Below, one piece after another: positions 8,463 through 18,400 of a stretch of 64,000 bases of DNA; position 1 is the first letter of the stretch, and the number at the start of each line of letters is the position of its first letter. The translations under genes were made by a program, and so were the position numbers. The notes below the pieces were generated by a model that saw only the letters and a list, made by a program, of their open reading frames with translations, did no database searches and was not told where the DNA came from. Source of the stretch: an uncultured Prevotellaceae bacterium. GTDB taxonomy: Bacteria > Bacteroidota > Bacteroidia > Bacteroidales > Bacteroidaceae. The stretch is from positions 158,126 through 222,125 of the forward strand of contig OMXV01000001.1 of NCBI GenBank assembly GCA_900315075.1, in the 5' to 3' direction.

Positions 8463-9309
8463 AACTATTAGTTCATCGGGAATTCGGTCACGTCTGGCTG
8501 CCCTCACTATGCTGCTGCTGTTCTGTACCCACATCTGGGCGCAGAAAGATAGCCACGAAGGCGACACCATCCGCGACAATGATGTGGTGACTAGAGTCCA
8601 GGCGGTGGCTGTGGGTCAGACTAATGTACTCGATACCTACCTCTCGCCAGCGGAATACACTGGTACCGAAATACGGTATATTTCCCATACCACACGACAG
8701 GAACTTGGCAGCCATATCTCCCGACAAATAGTACATCAGGGTAATATCGCCGAACTGGAAGACCAAGTCGGCAAAGGCAACGAGATTGCCGGACTCTACG
8801 ACTTGGGGCTTGCATGGCATTACAACTGGTCGTTGCTCAACGATCGCCTCCTCCTACAGGCTGGCGGTCAGTTTGAATTGGGATTAGGCGTCATCTACAA
8901 CACCCGCAACTCCAACAATCCTGCCCAGATGCGGTTGTTTGCCAATATCGGGCCTTCGGCCATTGCCACCTATAAATTTCGCATGTTTCACCACCGCTGC
9001 AACGTACGCTATGAGGTATCTGTACCACTTGTAGGATTGATGTTCAGTCCCAACTATGGACAGTCGTACTACGAGATTTTCTCACTCGGCAACTACGACC
9101 ACAACTGTGTGATAACTACGATGGGCAACGCCCCCTCTCTGCGCCATTCTCTCTCACTCGACATGTCCTTTAAATCCTTTACGCTGCGTGTTGGTTACCT
9201 TGGCGACTTTCAGCAAGCAAAAGTTAATCACCTAAAACAATATGTCAATACCCATGCGCTGATGATAGGATTTGTGAAAAAATTTTCAATATTGAAGATT
9301 GGAGATTGA
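8443..9309 (+). CDS. DUF3316-like exported protein
   Basis: 288 residues starting within the 3' end of parC (20-nt overlap, or 14 nt if ATG 8449 is used). The signal peptide ends near HIWAQ. The body is rich in alternating hydrophobic and aromatic strands (LLLQAGGQFELGLGVIYN, FRMFHHRCNVRYEVSVPLVGLMFSPNYG) and has the conserved-looking SPNYGQSYYEIF stretch. It resembles DUF3316, an outer-membrane beta-barrel-like family of Bacteroidales. No enzymatic motif is seen. The last residues (KIGD) and the stop are encoded by the GAAAATT repeat that follows, so the tail may be acquired. Translation is probably coupled to parC. Confidence 0.75.
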   Translation: MAMTIFKTISSSGIRSRLAALTMLLLFCTHIWAQKDSHEGDTIRDNDVVTRVQAVAVGQTNVLDTYLSPAEYTGTEIRYISHTTRQELGSHISRQIVHQGNIAELEDQVGKGNEIAGLYDLGLAWHYNWSLLNDRLLLQAGGQFELGLGVIYNTRNSNNPAQMRLFANIGPSAIATYKFRMFHHRCNVRYEVSVPLVGLMFSPNYGQSYYEIFSLGNYDHNCVITTMGNAPSLRHSLSLDMSFKSFTLRVGYLGDFQQAKVNHLKQYVNTHALMIGFVKKFSILKIGD

Positions 9310-9330
9310 AAATTGAAAATTGAAAATTGA
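9288..9330. repeat. Heptamer minisatellite (GAAAATT)n
   Basis: About six degenerate heptads of the type ATTGAAA span the end of the DUF3316-like gene and the gap to the S41 gene. Further copies of the same word family lie at 26104-26217, 40474-40490, 40566-40583 and 54434-54447. Confidence 0.8.
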
Positions 9331-9350
9331 ATAGTAGTTAAAGGGGAATT

Positions 9351-10403
9351 ATGACATTAAAATCATATAAATCATATATTGCAATTATCATCGCACTTCT
9401 GCTGACAGGAGGAATGATCATATCCTGTGTGGAAGAGGAGGAATATGCCAACAGTCCGCAGGGCAATTTCGAGGCGTTGTGGCATATTATCGACGAGCAC
9501 TATTGCTTCTTTGACTATAAAAAGGAAACTATAGGCCTCGACTGGAACGAGGTGTATGCCCGCTATGCGCCACAGTTTCACGAGGGTATGACCACAGAAC
9601 AACAATTTGAGGTGCTCGCCAATATGCTTTCAGAACTTCGCGATGGCCATGTGAACATCTACACCTCGTTTAACACCGCCCGCGAATGGAGTTGGCAAGA
9701 GCAATATCCAAGCAACGTGAGCGACACCCTACTCCGTCGCTATTTAGGCACCGACTACCGCATCAGTGCAGGTATGCGCTACCGCGTGCTCGACGACAAC
9801 ATCGGCTACATCCGCTACAGCAGTTTCAGCAGTGACGTGGGCACCGGCAACCTCGACGAGGTTCTCATACACTTGGCACCCTGCGAGGCTCTCATCATCG
9901 ACATCCGCGGCAATGGTGGCGGACTGGTCACCACAGCCGAACACCTCGCCTCCTGTTTCACCAACGAGAAGATCAAGGTGGGGTATATCCAACATAAAAC
10001 GGGAAAAGGGCACAACGACTTCTCAAAAATGGAAGAACAATGGCTGAAACCTACCTCGGGCGTGAGATGGCAGAAACCAGTCGCCGTGCTCACCAACCGT
10101 GGGGTCTTCAGTGCCGCCAATGAGTTTGTGAAATACATGAAATGCTGTCCACAAACCATCATCGTAGGCGACCATACCGGCGGCGGAGGCGGTCTGCCCT
10201 TCTCCAGCGAATTGCCTAACGGTTGGAGCATCCGTTTCTCGGCATGCCCCATGTACGACCGCGACGGCCAAATCACCGAGCATGGCATCGACCCCGACTA
10301 TTTTGTCTCGCTCACCGACGAGGACTTTGCCCGTGGTCGCGACACCATCATCGAAGAAGCGAGGAGGAGGCTGAAAATTGAAGGGGAGTTAAAGAGTAGT
10401 TAA
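9351..10403 (+). CDS. S41-family serine peptidase lipoprotein
   Basis: 350 residues. The signal sequence ends in a lipobox (GMIISC, Cys26). The N-terminal helical part includes FEALWHIIDEHYCFF, typical of Bacteroidetes S41 (C-terminal processing peptidase-like) lipoproteins, and LSELRDGHVNIY. The catalytic domain has ALIIDIRGNGGG and the nucleophile region VLTNRGVFSAANEFV (Ser in FSAA), then GDHTGGGGGLP. There is no clear separate PDZ domain. It likely cleaves proteins or peptides at the outer membrane or in the periplasm; the substrate is unknown. The last residues (EGELKSS) are encoded by the AGTTAAAGGG repeat that follows. Confidence 0.88.
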   Translation: MTLKSYKSYIAIIIALLLTGGMIISCVEEEEYANSPQGNFEALWHIIDEHYCFFDYKKETIGLDWNEVYARYAPQFHEGMTTEQQFEVLANMLSELRDGHVNIYTSFNTAREWSWQEQYPSNVSDTLLRRYLGTDYRISAGMRYRVLDDNIGYIRYSSFSSDVGTGNLDEVLIHLAPCEALIIDIRGNGGGLVTTAEHLASCFTNEKIKVGYIQHKTGKGHNDFSKMEEQWLKPTSGVRWQKPVAVLTNRGVFSAANEFVKYMKCCPQTIIVGDHTGGGGGLPFSSELPNGWSIRFSACPMYDRDGQITEHGIDPDYFVSLTDEDFARGRDTIIEEARRRLKIEGELKSS

Positions 10404-10438
10404 AAGGGAGTTAAAAGGGAGTTAAAGGGACAAATGCC
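10384..10438. repeat. AGTTAAAGGG minisatellite with ACAAATGCC end
   Basis: About four tandem units of (A)GTTAAA(A)GGG run from the end of the S41 gene and close with GGGACAAATGCC. The same unit and a related closing word appear at 13075-13127, 26121-26165 and 56139-56194. The remaining 66 bp before the epimerase gene is AT- and CT-rich with no gene. Confidence 0.8.
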
Positions 10439-10504
10439 CTGACGCTTCCACTTCTAGCTTCTAATTCCTAACCACTAACCTCTCACCATTAAAACATTAT
10501 AATC

Positions 10505-11779
10505 ATGAACCTAAAATCACTTAAAAACGAAATGCAAGATGTTCTGGAAAGCAACATCCTGCGCTTTTGGCTCAAAAACATGATAGACGAGGAAAATGGA
10601 GGATTCTATGGCCGTATCGACGGACAGGGAACCCTTCATGCGGAAACAGAGAAAGGAGCCATCCTGAACGCCCGCATCCTGTGGGCTTTCTCTGCAGCCT
10701 ATCGTGTGCTTCGCAAGCCTGAATACTTAGATGCTGCCACACGTGCCAAGCGGTATATCATCGACCATTTCTTCGACGGCGAGTATGGAGGTGTGTACTG
10801 GAGCCTTGACAGCAAGGGGAATCCGCTCGACACAAAAAAGCAGTTTTATGCCATCGGCTTTGCCATTTACGGCTTGTCGGAGTTTGCTCGTGCCACCGGA
10901 GACGCTGAGGCACTGGACTATGCCCTCGACCTCTTCGACTGTATCGAGGAACATGCACTCGACCATGAGTATAACGGATATATTGAGGCATGCACTCGCG
11001 AATGGGGAGAAATAGCCGACATGCGTCTCTCGGAACTTGACGCCAACTATCCCAAATCGCAGAACACCCATCTGCACATCATCGAACCATACACCAACCT
11101 CTATAGGTGTCTGAAGGAGATGCGCGAAGTGAGTTCGTGCAACTATGTGCCTTCTATCGGTGCTGTGCTCCCTGTGGGTATCACAGTGCCGGAGGAAACC
11201 TTTGAACGCATAGCTGCTGCGCTGCGCAACCTCATCAACATCTTCACCGACCGCATTCTCAATCCTGAGACTCACCATCTGGATTTATTCTTTGAGAACG
11301 ACTGGACACGTGGCGCCGGCGCTTTAGAGAGCTACGGCCATGACATTGAATGTTCATGGCTTCTACATGAGGCAGCCCTTGTGTTGGACGACAAAGTGGT
11401 GCTACGCAAAGTGGAACCCATTGTCCAGCAGGTGGCAAAAGCATCAGAGAAAGGACTTTGCGATGATGGTTCCATGCTCCATGAGGCAAATCTCGACACT
11501 GGCTATGTGGATACCGACCGCCATTGGTGGGTACAGGCAGAAACCGTTGTGGGATTCTACAACATCTATCAGTACTTTGATGATGAGACAGCACTAAAAA
11601 AGGCACTTGACTGTTGGGATTACATCAAGCGCCATCTCATTGACAGAGAAGGAGGTGAATGGTGGTGGAGCTGCGACCCAGAGGGCAATATCAACCACCA
11701 TGACGACAAAGCAGGTTTCTGGAAATGTCCCTACCACAACTCCCGCATGTGTCTTGAAATCATGGAAAGAATTAAATGA
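10505..11779 (+). CDS. Cellobiose 2-epimerase (AGE family)
   Basis: 424 residues, the family's usual length, forming an (alpha/alpha)6 barrel. Features: the N-terminal helix ILRFWLKNMIDEENGGFYGRID, then GAILNARILWAFSAAYR, KKQFYAIGFAIYGLSEFARATG, the signature NTHLHIIEPYTNLYR (His catalytic general base region), AGALESYGHDIECSWLL, and the C-terminal WWVQAETVVGFYNIYQ and GGEWWWSC with a final CPYHNSRMC. The enzyme converts the reducing-end glucose of cellobiose or mannobiose to mannose or glucose respectively and is cytoplasmic. In Bacteroides it feeds a mannosylglucose phosphorylase, but none is present here. It stands alone, convergent with the GH105 gene. Confidence 0.88.
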   Translation: MNLKSLKNEMQDVLESNILRFWLKNMIDEENGGFYGRIDGQGTLHAETEKGAILNARILWAFSAAYRVLRKPEYLDAATRAKRYIIDHFFDGEYGGVYWSLDSKGNPLDTKKQFYAIGFAIYGLSEFARATGDAEALDYALDLFDCIEEHALDHEYNGYIEACTREWGEIADMRLSELDANYPKSQNTHLHIIEPYTNLYRCLKEMREVSSCNYVPSIGAVLPVGITVPEETFERIAAALRNLINIFTDRILNPETHHLDLFFENDWTRGAGALESYGHDIECSWLLHEAALVLDDKVVLRKVEPIVQQVAKASEKGLCDDGSMLHEANLDTGYVDTDRHWWVQAETVVGFYNIYQYFDDETALKKALDCWDYIKRHLIDREGGEWWWSCDPEGNINHHDDKAGFWKCPYHNSRMCLEIMERIK

Positions 11780-11900
11780 GGGTGTGTCAAAATGATAAAA
11801 CTTGAAATCACAACTTATAGATTGTAAGGAAGGAGAACGGCCGCCATAATTACTGCTAATTATAAATGTCAATAGTGAAAATCTTCATTTTGACACACCC
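11780..11900. mobile_element. MITE-like element with 16-bp perfect terminal inverted repeats
   Basis: GGGTGTGTCAAAATGA (11780-11795) is matched exactly, in inverse, by 11885-11900. The 121-bp element fills the gap between two convergent genes: it begins on the base after the epimerase stop codon and ends 8 bp before the GH105 stop. Its inside has no coding potential. About 60 bp of the right end, read on the minus strand, matches a second copy at 57643-57702. It could also act as a bidirectional terminator. No convincing target-site duplication is seen. Confidence 0.75.
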
Positions 11901-11908
11901 CCATGACG

Positions 11909-13036
11909 TTACTTTTCAATATACCTCACATATTCGCAAGCCGCAAGCAGGAAAGCTCCTACACCGAAATTAGCCTGTGAATTAGCATCCACCTTCTGTC
12001 CGGGAATAGCCCGTTCTCCGATAGGCTGTACATAGCCAACCTTTCCGTCGGCCTGCAAAGCAGTCTTCGTCAAGTATTTCCATGCCTTTTTTATGGTCGG
12101 AGCAAACTCTTTCTTGGAAAGATAGCCATTGTTTACACCCCATAGCAGCCCATAGCAAAAGAAAGCAGTGCCCGAAGTTTCCGGCCCAGGAGCTTGTTCT
12201 GGGTCCATCATCGACCGAGTCCAATATCCTTGGGGTTGTTGGATTTTTGCTACGGCACGTGCCAGACGGACGAACTTCTCACAAAAGAAAGGTTGGTGGA
12301 CATAGTCTTTCGGCATATCCTGCAATACTTTGGCCAAGCCAGCAAGCACCCAACCGTCGCCACGTGCCCAGAAATCCTTCTTGCCATTATTGGTCTTATG
12401 CTTAGGATAGATGTATTTGCCATCGCGGAAATAGAGGCCGGTCTCATTATCGAGCATGATACTGTCGCTATAGAGTATATTCTCATAGAGTTTCCCCAAG
12501 TATTTGGTGTCACCCGTCAATTTATACATTTTGGTCATCACAGGCATCACCATATATAGAGCATCTGCCCACCACCAGTAGTCGTGCACCTTGGAGTCAG
12601 CTTCATATCCCATCACCTCCTTCGCACGGGCTACTTTCTTCTCATCGGGTGAAAGGTTATAGAGATCAATATATGTCTGAAAACAAATCTGCCAGTCACC
12701 GAAGAGCACGAAGTCCTGTCCTTCGCCATACTGTTGGTATTTCCATTTGGCAGGATCGGGTTCTGTAGCACCCTTCCAATGGTTATATTCTGCCCATCGT
12801 ATGCTGTAATCGAGCATCTGCTGGTTGTGCAGCAGTTTATAAACCTCCATATTACCAGTGTGATAGGCAGCATTGTCCCAGAATGCCCTTACCTCTGCAG
12901 GATTGTTAGTCTGCCAGTAGGTATTCACACGCCTGATGACTTCCTTTACCTCATCACCCGTCCATGAGCGGGCCTGGCTTGCCATTGCCGATAGCAAAGC
13001 AAAGCAAAAGATGATTTTTCTCATTGTACTTGTCAA
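11909..13036 (-). CDS. GH105 unsaturated rhamnogalacturonyl/glucuronyl hydrolase
   Basis: 375 residues (ATG at 13024 is an alternative start), with a signal peptide ending near ASQARS. It has the (alpha/alpha)6 barrel signatures of GH105 (YteR-type): YHTGNMEVY, GDWQICFQTYIDLY, DYWWWADALYMVMPVM, KDFWARGDGWVLAGLAKVL (Asp of RGDGW as the likely catalytic acid), GYWTRSMMDPEQAPGPETSGTAFF, and NSQANFGVGAFLLA. The family removes the unsaturated uronate left by polysaccharide lyases at the non-reducing end. It lies in the periplasm or at the surface, encoded downstream of SusC/SusD, which points to pectin (rhamnogalacturonan) or another uronate-containing glycan. No lyase is encoded in this window. 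Confidence 0.9.
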   Translation of the reverse strand: MTSTMRKIIFCFALLSAMASQARSWTGDEVKEVIRRVNTYWQTNNPAEVRAFWDNAAYHTGNMEVYKLLHNQQMLDYSIRWAEYNHWKGATEPDPAKWKYQQYGEGQDFVLFGDWQICFQTYIDLYNLSPDEKKVARAKEVMGYEADSKVHDYWWWADALYMVMPVMTKMYKLTGDTKYLGKLYENILYSDSIMLDNETGLYFRDGKYIYPKHKTNNGKKDFWARGDGWVLAGLAKVLQDMPKDYVHQPFFCEKFVRLARAVAKIQQPQGYWTRSMMDPEQAPGPETSGTAFFCYGLLWGVNNGYLSKKEFAPTIKKAWKYLTKTALQADGKVGYVQPIGERAIPGQKVDANSQANFGVGAFLLAACEYVRYIEK

Positions 13037-13074
13037 TAAATGAATAGTTCAAGTTTCGCATTCGCTCAATTTGC

Positions 13075-13127
13075 AGTAGTTAAAGGGTAGTTAAAAGGTA
13101 GTTAAAGAGTAGTTAAAGGGACGTATG
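13075..13127. repeat. AGTTAAAGGG minisatellite between GH105 and SusD genes
   Basis: Four units of (T)AGTTAAA(A)GG end in GGGACGTATGC. This is the same family as 10384, 26121 and 56139. The rest of the 297-bp gap holds the hairpin at 13251-13279 and no gene. Confidence 0.8.
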
Positions 13128-13250
13128 CTCATTATTACAGCCATTTTGTGAAATATGACGCAATCTATACCTTTAAAACCATTTTCCCGCCTAATCTCTC
13201 CTTACTTGCGAAAGTTGAGTGAATAATCAAAAGTACTGTTTGATACAAGG

Positions 13251-13279
13251 GGGGCAGTCCACTTTGCGCAGACTGCCCC
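13251..13279 (-). terminator. Intercistronic hairpin 3' of susD
   Basis: GGGGCAGTC and GACTGCCCC form a 9-bp GC-rich stem with an 11-nt loop, 55 nt after the SusD stop. There is no long U tract, so it may be a partial terminator, processing site or mRNA-stabilising structure that sets GH105 expression below SusC/SusD. Confidence 0.55.
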
Positions 13280-13333
13280 GCTGCCTTTGAAACGCTACAT
13301 ATAACCTAATACAACTATGTATGAATGACAGGC

Positions 13334-15373
13334 TTAATTAGCAATCTCCTCATCGGCCACAGCATCCTCCCAATTCGTCCACATCGGTATAGACTCGTCA
13401 TAGCCGTCGTAACCATAGTTCTGACGCAATTGCCCCTTGTTGTTGGCTGTGATGGCAGAGTTTGGAACAGGCCAGAACAGGTTGTGCTTGTTGATTTTAT
13501 ATTCGTAGGTTTGGTTGCCCTGCTGTCCTTTGCCATAGGGATGATTGAACACGTTGTAAGTGGTGCAACGGCGATACCAGTAGCTGCCACCTTTGAGGTC
13601 TGTACCCTCTTGCTTGTCCCATGTGTTCAGGTCGTAGGTGTTACCCCATTCGTCGGGTTTTCCGCTGCGGGCGAGACACCAGCTGACGCGCACCATCTCA
13701 GCCTGACGGAACTCTTCAAGGTAGAGTTCGCGGGCACGCTCTGACATAATATCGCCAATAGTGACTGTTGTGTACATTTTCTTGGCATTGGCACGTTTGC
13801 GGATAACGTTCACGTCACTGGCAGCCTCTGCATTCTTTCCCTGGTAGAAGCGAGCCTCTGCACGCAGCAGATAAGTCTCAGCCAGACGGAAGAGGTACAT
13901 ATCGCCGTTGGCACCTTTGCCAGACGCACCTTGGAATTGGTTGGCACCCATATTTTGTTCGTTGGGTGTATCGAGGATGTAGAGTTGATAGAGTGGCGTG
14001 GGATACCAGCTGCGGATAGTGTCGGAGCAGAGGATATCGCCCTTGTGGACTAAAATCTTTGAAGGATCAGAGGGATCAGCATAATCCTCGGTGGCATATA
14101 GCTGATAGTTTTGTCCGTAGCAGTCAGACTTCCGGTTGTTGTATTTGAAGTCTTCCATCTCCATCCAGTTGCCCACCTCACGGTTGTGGCGCAGGTCCTG
14201 CCAGTCGTACTCACCATTCTCATCCATCCAGATGGTCTTGTTATAGTAGTAAGAAGTACGGTTCAGAGCAATACCACGTCCGGCAACGCGCACCCAGTCG
14301 AGTTCCTCATTGTAATCCTTGTTATTGCGGGCGATGTTCTGTCCGGGGCCACCCAGTCCGTGTGGGTCTCGGATGATACCGTTGCTCCAGTGGGCGAAGC
14401 AAGCACGCATAATATTATAGGTGGTGAAATCCTGGTCGTTGCTGTTGGAGATCATCATGATGGTTTCCTTATTTGACGGGTCAGCAATGTTTGGTGTACG
14501 GTGCAAATCCCAGATCACATTACGTGTTACCTTCCAAGTCTTCTCGTTGCCAGAGGGCTGCCAGGTGCCAAAGGGCTCGGTCATGAGCGCCAGACCATGA
14601 TTATTGATCAGGTCGGTGGCCATTGTCTCGGCTTTTGCATATTCGCCGATAGCCAAGTAGCACTTGATAAGTAAATGCATACAACCTTCCTGGTTCACCT
14701 GTCCCACATAACTCATCTTAGACTGTGAAGGAACATGCTGCACGGCAAACTCCAAATCATTGACCAACATTTTAAAAATAGCTTCCTTGCTGGTTGAGGT
14801 GTAGTTGCGTTTTGGCACGCTGATAAGTTTTGTGACCAAAGGGATGTCGCCAAACTGCAAAGCCAGGTTGTAATAAGCATATGCTCTATGGAAATAGGCA
14901 CGTCCCTTGTAAGCATCACGAGTTGCATCATCGAGACCTTTCACCTGGTCAACATACGAGAGAATGGAGTTGGCATATTTGACCATGCTATAGCCTTGGT
15001 CCCAGAAACGCTGCATGTAGTTGCCATCACCACCGCCTGCCATTCCGGAGGTAGGTGTTAGTTTGGCGTCGAAGTTGTCCTGGAAGCCACCACCCATATC
15101 GGTTTTGGCATACATTCCGACATCAGACATGAGGTAGTTGGTAAAGATACCCACATTGTTCCAGTTACCGTCGATACGGTAGGTTTTCAATTGCTTGTCG
15201 CACTGTGCAAGGGCAGCCTGCAGACCGGCCTCTGTGCTGTAGGTAGTAGCCGGTTCATAGAATGACAATGGATCTTGCTCCAAGAATGAGTCACCGCAGC
15301 CGACCATCATCGAGGCCATTGCTATTACGGCCACTCCACCCTTAAATATATTCTTGTTGTTCATTTCTTTCAT
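13334..15373 (-). CDS. susD: SusD/RagB-family surface glycan-binding lipoprotein
   Basis: 679 residues, long for the family (usually 500-600). ATG at 15364 (MNNKNIF) is an equally likely start. A lipobox gives a lipidated cysteine in MMVGCGDSFLEQDP, followed by the SusD start (FYEPATTYSTEAGLQAALAQCDKQL). TPR-like helices include GRAYFHRAYAYYNLALQFGDIPLV. The C-terminal RagB domain has YLFRLAETYLLRAEARFYQG and a family-like MSERARELYLEEFRQAEMVR. SusD binds glycan at the cell surface and caps the SusC barrel. It is 44 nt downstream of susC in the same operon. The extra length lies in the central region (about 250-450), where specificity loops occur. Confidence 0.95.
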   Translation of the reverse strand: MKEMNNKNIFKGGVAVIAMASMMVGCGDSFLEQDPLSFYEPATTYSTEAGLQAALAQCDKQLKTYRIDGNWNNVGIFTNYLMSDVGMYAKTDMGGGFQDNFDAKLTPTSGMAGGGDGNYMQRFWDQGYSMVKYANSILSYVDQVKGLDDATRDAYKGRAYFHRAYAYYNLALQFGDIPLVTKLISVPKRNYTSTSKEAIFKMLVNDLEFAVQHVPSQSKMSYVGQVNQEGCMHLLIKCYLAIGEYAKAETMATDLINNHGLALMTEPFGTWQPSGNEKTWKVTRNVIWDLHRTPNIADPSNKETIMMISNSNDQDFTTYNIMRACFAHWSNGIIRDPHGLGGPGQNIARNNKDYNEELDWVRVAGRGIALNRTSYYYNKTIWMDENGEYDWQDLRHNREVGNWMEMEDFKYNNRKSDCYGQNYQLYATEDYADPSDPSKILVHKGDILCSDTIRSWYPTPLYQLYILDTPNEQNMGANQFQGASGKGANGDMYLFRLAETYLLRAEARFYQGKNAEAASDVNVIRKRANAKKMYTTVTIGDIMSERARELYLEEFRQAEMVRVSWCLARSGKPDEWGNTYDLNTWDKQEGTDLKGGSYWYRRCTTYNVFNHPYGKGQQGNQTYEYKINKHNLFWPVPNSAITANNKGQLRQNYGYDGYDESIPMWTNWEDAVADEEIAN

Positions 15374-15417
15374 TATTTTAAGTAATCAAAAATACTAATT
15401 ACTGATTCCTAATATCT

Positions 15418-18400
15418 TTAGAGTGTCACATTCAGGCCAAACATGAACTGACGGTTGGCGAAGCCTCCAGTCTCGGGATCACCGTATTCCCAACTGTCGA
15501 TGGTAAAGACATTGTTGATGCCAGCAGTCACATGTACACGCTGAATACCAATCTTATTGGTCAATTCAGTGGGGAGGGTGTAACCAAGTGTGATGTTGTC
15601 CAAACGGACGAAGCTACGGTTATAGACTTTCTCGATACCTGTCACGCCAGAGGGACCCACAGCGTTCAGACGACCGTAATCATTGGTCGGGTTATTGGGT
15701 GTCCAGTATTCCTTCTTAAAGGTATTACATGTCTGGGTGAACATTGAACCAGAGTTGTCACCATTAAGCCAATAGCCGGCGCGGCTCTTATGGCCCATGT
15801 AGCTGTACATCGAGAATGAGAAGGTGAAGTTCTTCAGGAAGGTGAAGTCATTACGCATATTCCAGTAGATTGGCGGTTGTGTAGTGCCCTGGTAGGTTCT
15901 ATCCTTATCATTATATACAGGAATCCTTGTTCCATCTTCGAGGACCTTGTCATCTTCAGTATAGACATTGACAACTTTCGGGTCACCAGGTTTCTGATTC
16001 ACCTTGGCAGCCTCTTCAACCTCGTTAGCCTGCCAGATGCCGTCGGTCTTCCAATACCAAATCTCGCCGATGGGCTTGCCAATAAACCATCCATTGCTGG
16101 TATCGTCCATTTCCTTGCCATCCTCATCATACTCATAGTAGAGGTGCTTGATTTTGTTCTTGTTGTAAGAGAAGCCCAGTGTGGTGTTCCACTTGAAGTT
16201 CTCTGTATCGATGTTACGAGTGTTCAGCGTAATCTCAAAACCGGTGTTGGTCACTTCACCAAGGTTGGTGGTGATGCTGCTGAAACCTGTGAAGTTAGGC
16301 AGGCGCTGGCCCATAATCATGTCGTGTGTACGCTTGTGGTAGAAGTCGAAGCTACCAGAGATACGATTTTTGAGGAGAGAGAAGTCGAGACCGAAGTTCC
16401 AAGAGGAAGTTTTCTCCCACTCCAGATTCGGATTGCCCAAACGGCTCACCTGAAGGGCATTGAGCACTTCTTGTGTAGTGGATCCGAACTTATAGTAAGC
16501 ATAGAGGCCACCGTTGGCCAAGTTAGACAATGCCAGATAGGTGTCGCTCAGCGAGCGGTTACCATTGGTACCGTAACTGATGCGCAGCTTGGCCATGTCG
16601 AGCCAATTCCAGTCTTGTGCGAACTTCTCCTCAGAGAGCACCCAGCTGGCACCCAGCGACCAGAAGTTGGCCCATGGGTTATTCTGTCCGAAGGCGGAAT
16701 AGCCGTCACGACGCACTGTTGCCGTCAGCATGTATCTGTCCATGAATCCGTAGAACAAACGACCTAAATAAGCGGCTGCGGTGTAGTGTGTATCATTGGT
16801 TCTGAATGAACTCTGCTCTTTGTTGGCGCCCTCAATATAGTGGAATCCCAGCACATCGGTAGGTGTGATATTACGGGCATGAATCTCATCGTACCAGTAA
16901 CGATTCTCCTCAGCCTCCTGAACGAGTGTTACAGTGAAGTGGTGCAGGTCGTTGTATGTACGGTCCCATGTCAACGTATTGTTCAGACTCCAGTTGAAGG
17001 TCTTCGAGGTGTTACGGTTGGAGCCTCGGTCGGCAGCTTTGCTGTCAGGCAGTGAAGCCGACATCCAGTAACGGTCGTAGAACCACTGATAACGTGGAGA
17101 GATATTGAACTGATAGGTGAAGCCGTAAGGTAATGTCAACTTAGCATTGAAAATGGTGTTGAGCACAGTGTAACCTTTATCCAGGTCAATATACTTCTGC
17201 TGGAAGTGATAGTTGTAACCACCGTTAGTGGGGTTTCCTGTACGTGGGTATTGTATCTCATTGCCATCGGCATCGAAGCGAGAGGCATAGGGTGATTCAC
17301 GCAGCTGGTTGTCGTCCCAATAGTTGCTGCCCAGGGGCACCTTCTGTGAGATATCGCTACGGTCCTGGAAGTTGACATTTGCGCCCACTTCGAGCCAATC
17401 AGTAATCTTGGCATTCAGTTTCATATTGGCACGGTAGGTGTGATAGTCATCACCCTGAATGGCACCCTCATTATTCAGATAGCCGAAGCCCAGATAGTAG
17501 TTGATTCTGTCAGTTGCGCCCGAGATACTGGCATTGTAATCCTGATTGAAACCTGTGCGGAAAACAGCGTCTTCCCAATTGTAGGTCTTACCATTCAGGA
17601 AGTTCTCCATCACAAGAGCGGCATCAGCATCAAATCCCATACGGCGTGCATAGAGGCTGAGCATCGACTCACCAGCCTGTGAGGTTTTTGGTCCGTTGCT
17701 GGCCCACTGGTCCTGTGAGATGCCATATTGTGAGAGATTATTATAGTTGTCATAGTATCCAACGGGAATACCACTGTCCTTACCATAGTAGCCCCATGTA
17801 CCGTCTTCACGATAGCCGTAAGTCTGAGCCTTGTACCAGTCTTCGCGGTAGGTCATATACTCGCTGGGACTGAACACGTCGCGATAGACAGCCTTTGTAT
17901 TGGCTGCGAAGTTCGTGCTCACGTTGATGATAGGCTTGCCTTCCTTTCCTTTCTTTGTGGTGATGATGATGACACCACTGGCAGCCTTGGCACCATAGAT
18001 AGCAGCCGATGAGGCATCCTTCAGCACATCGATTTGCCCGATATCATCGGGGTTGATTTCCGAGAGGCTACCAGCGAACTGCATACCATCTAATATAATA
18101 AGAGGAGCGTTGTGCGAACCATCGGTGTAGAGAGAGTTCTGACCACGCAGCTGAATGCTGGCGTTAGCCTGGGCATCAGAACTAAATCCGATTTGCAAAC
18201 CCGGTGTACCACGTAGCAAGTCCTGCACCGTGCCTGGGTTCTGATCGGCAACTTTTCTAGGGTCGATTTGCACGACAGAACCAGTCAGGTCCTTCTTACG
18301 CATCGTACCGTAACCTACCACCACCACTTCTTGTAAGGCTTCTGAGCCTTCTTCCAGGATGACGTTAAGCGTCTGCCCAGATTTAAAGGCGATTTCCTTG

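Noticed and set aside
15877-16767. 296-codon plus-strand frame
   Set aside because: Lies wholly inside susC on the other strand; valine/isoleucine-rich shadow translation.
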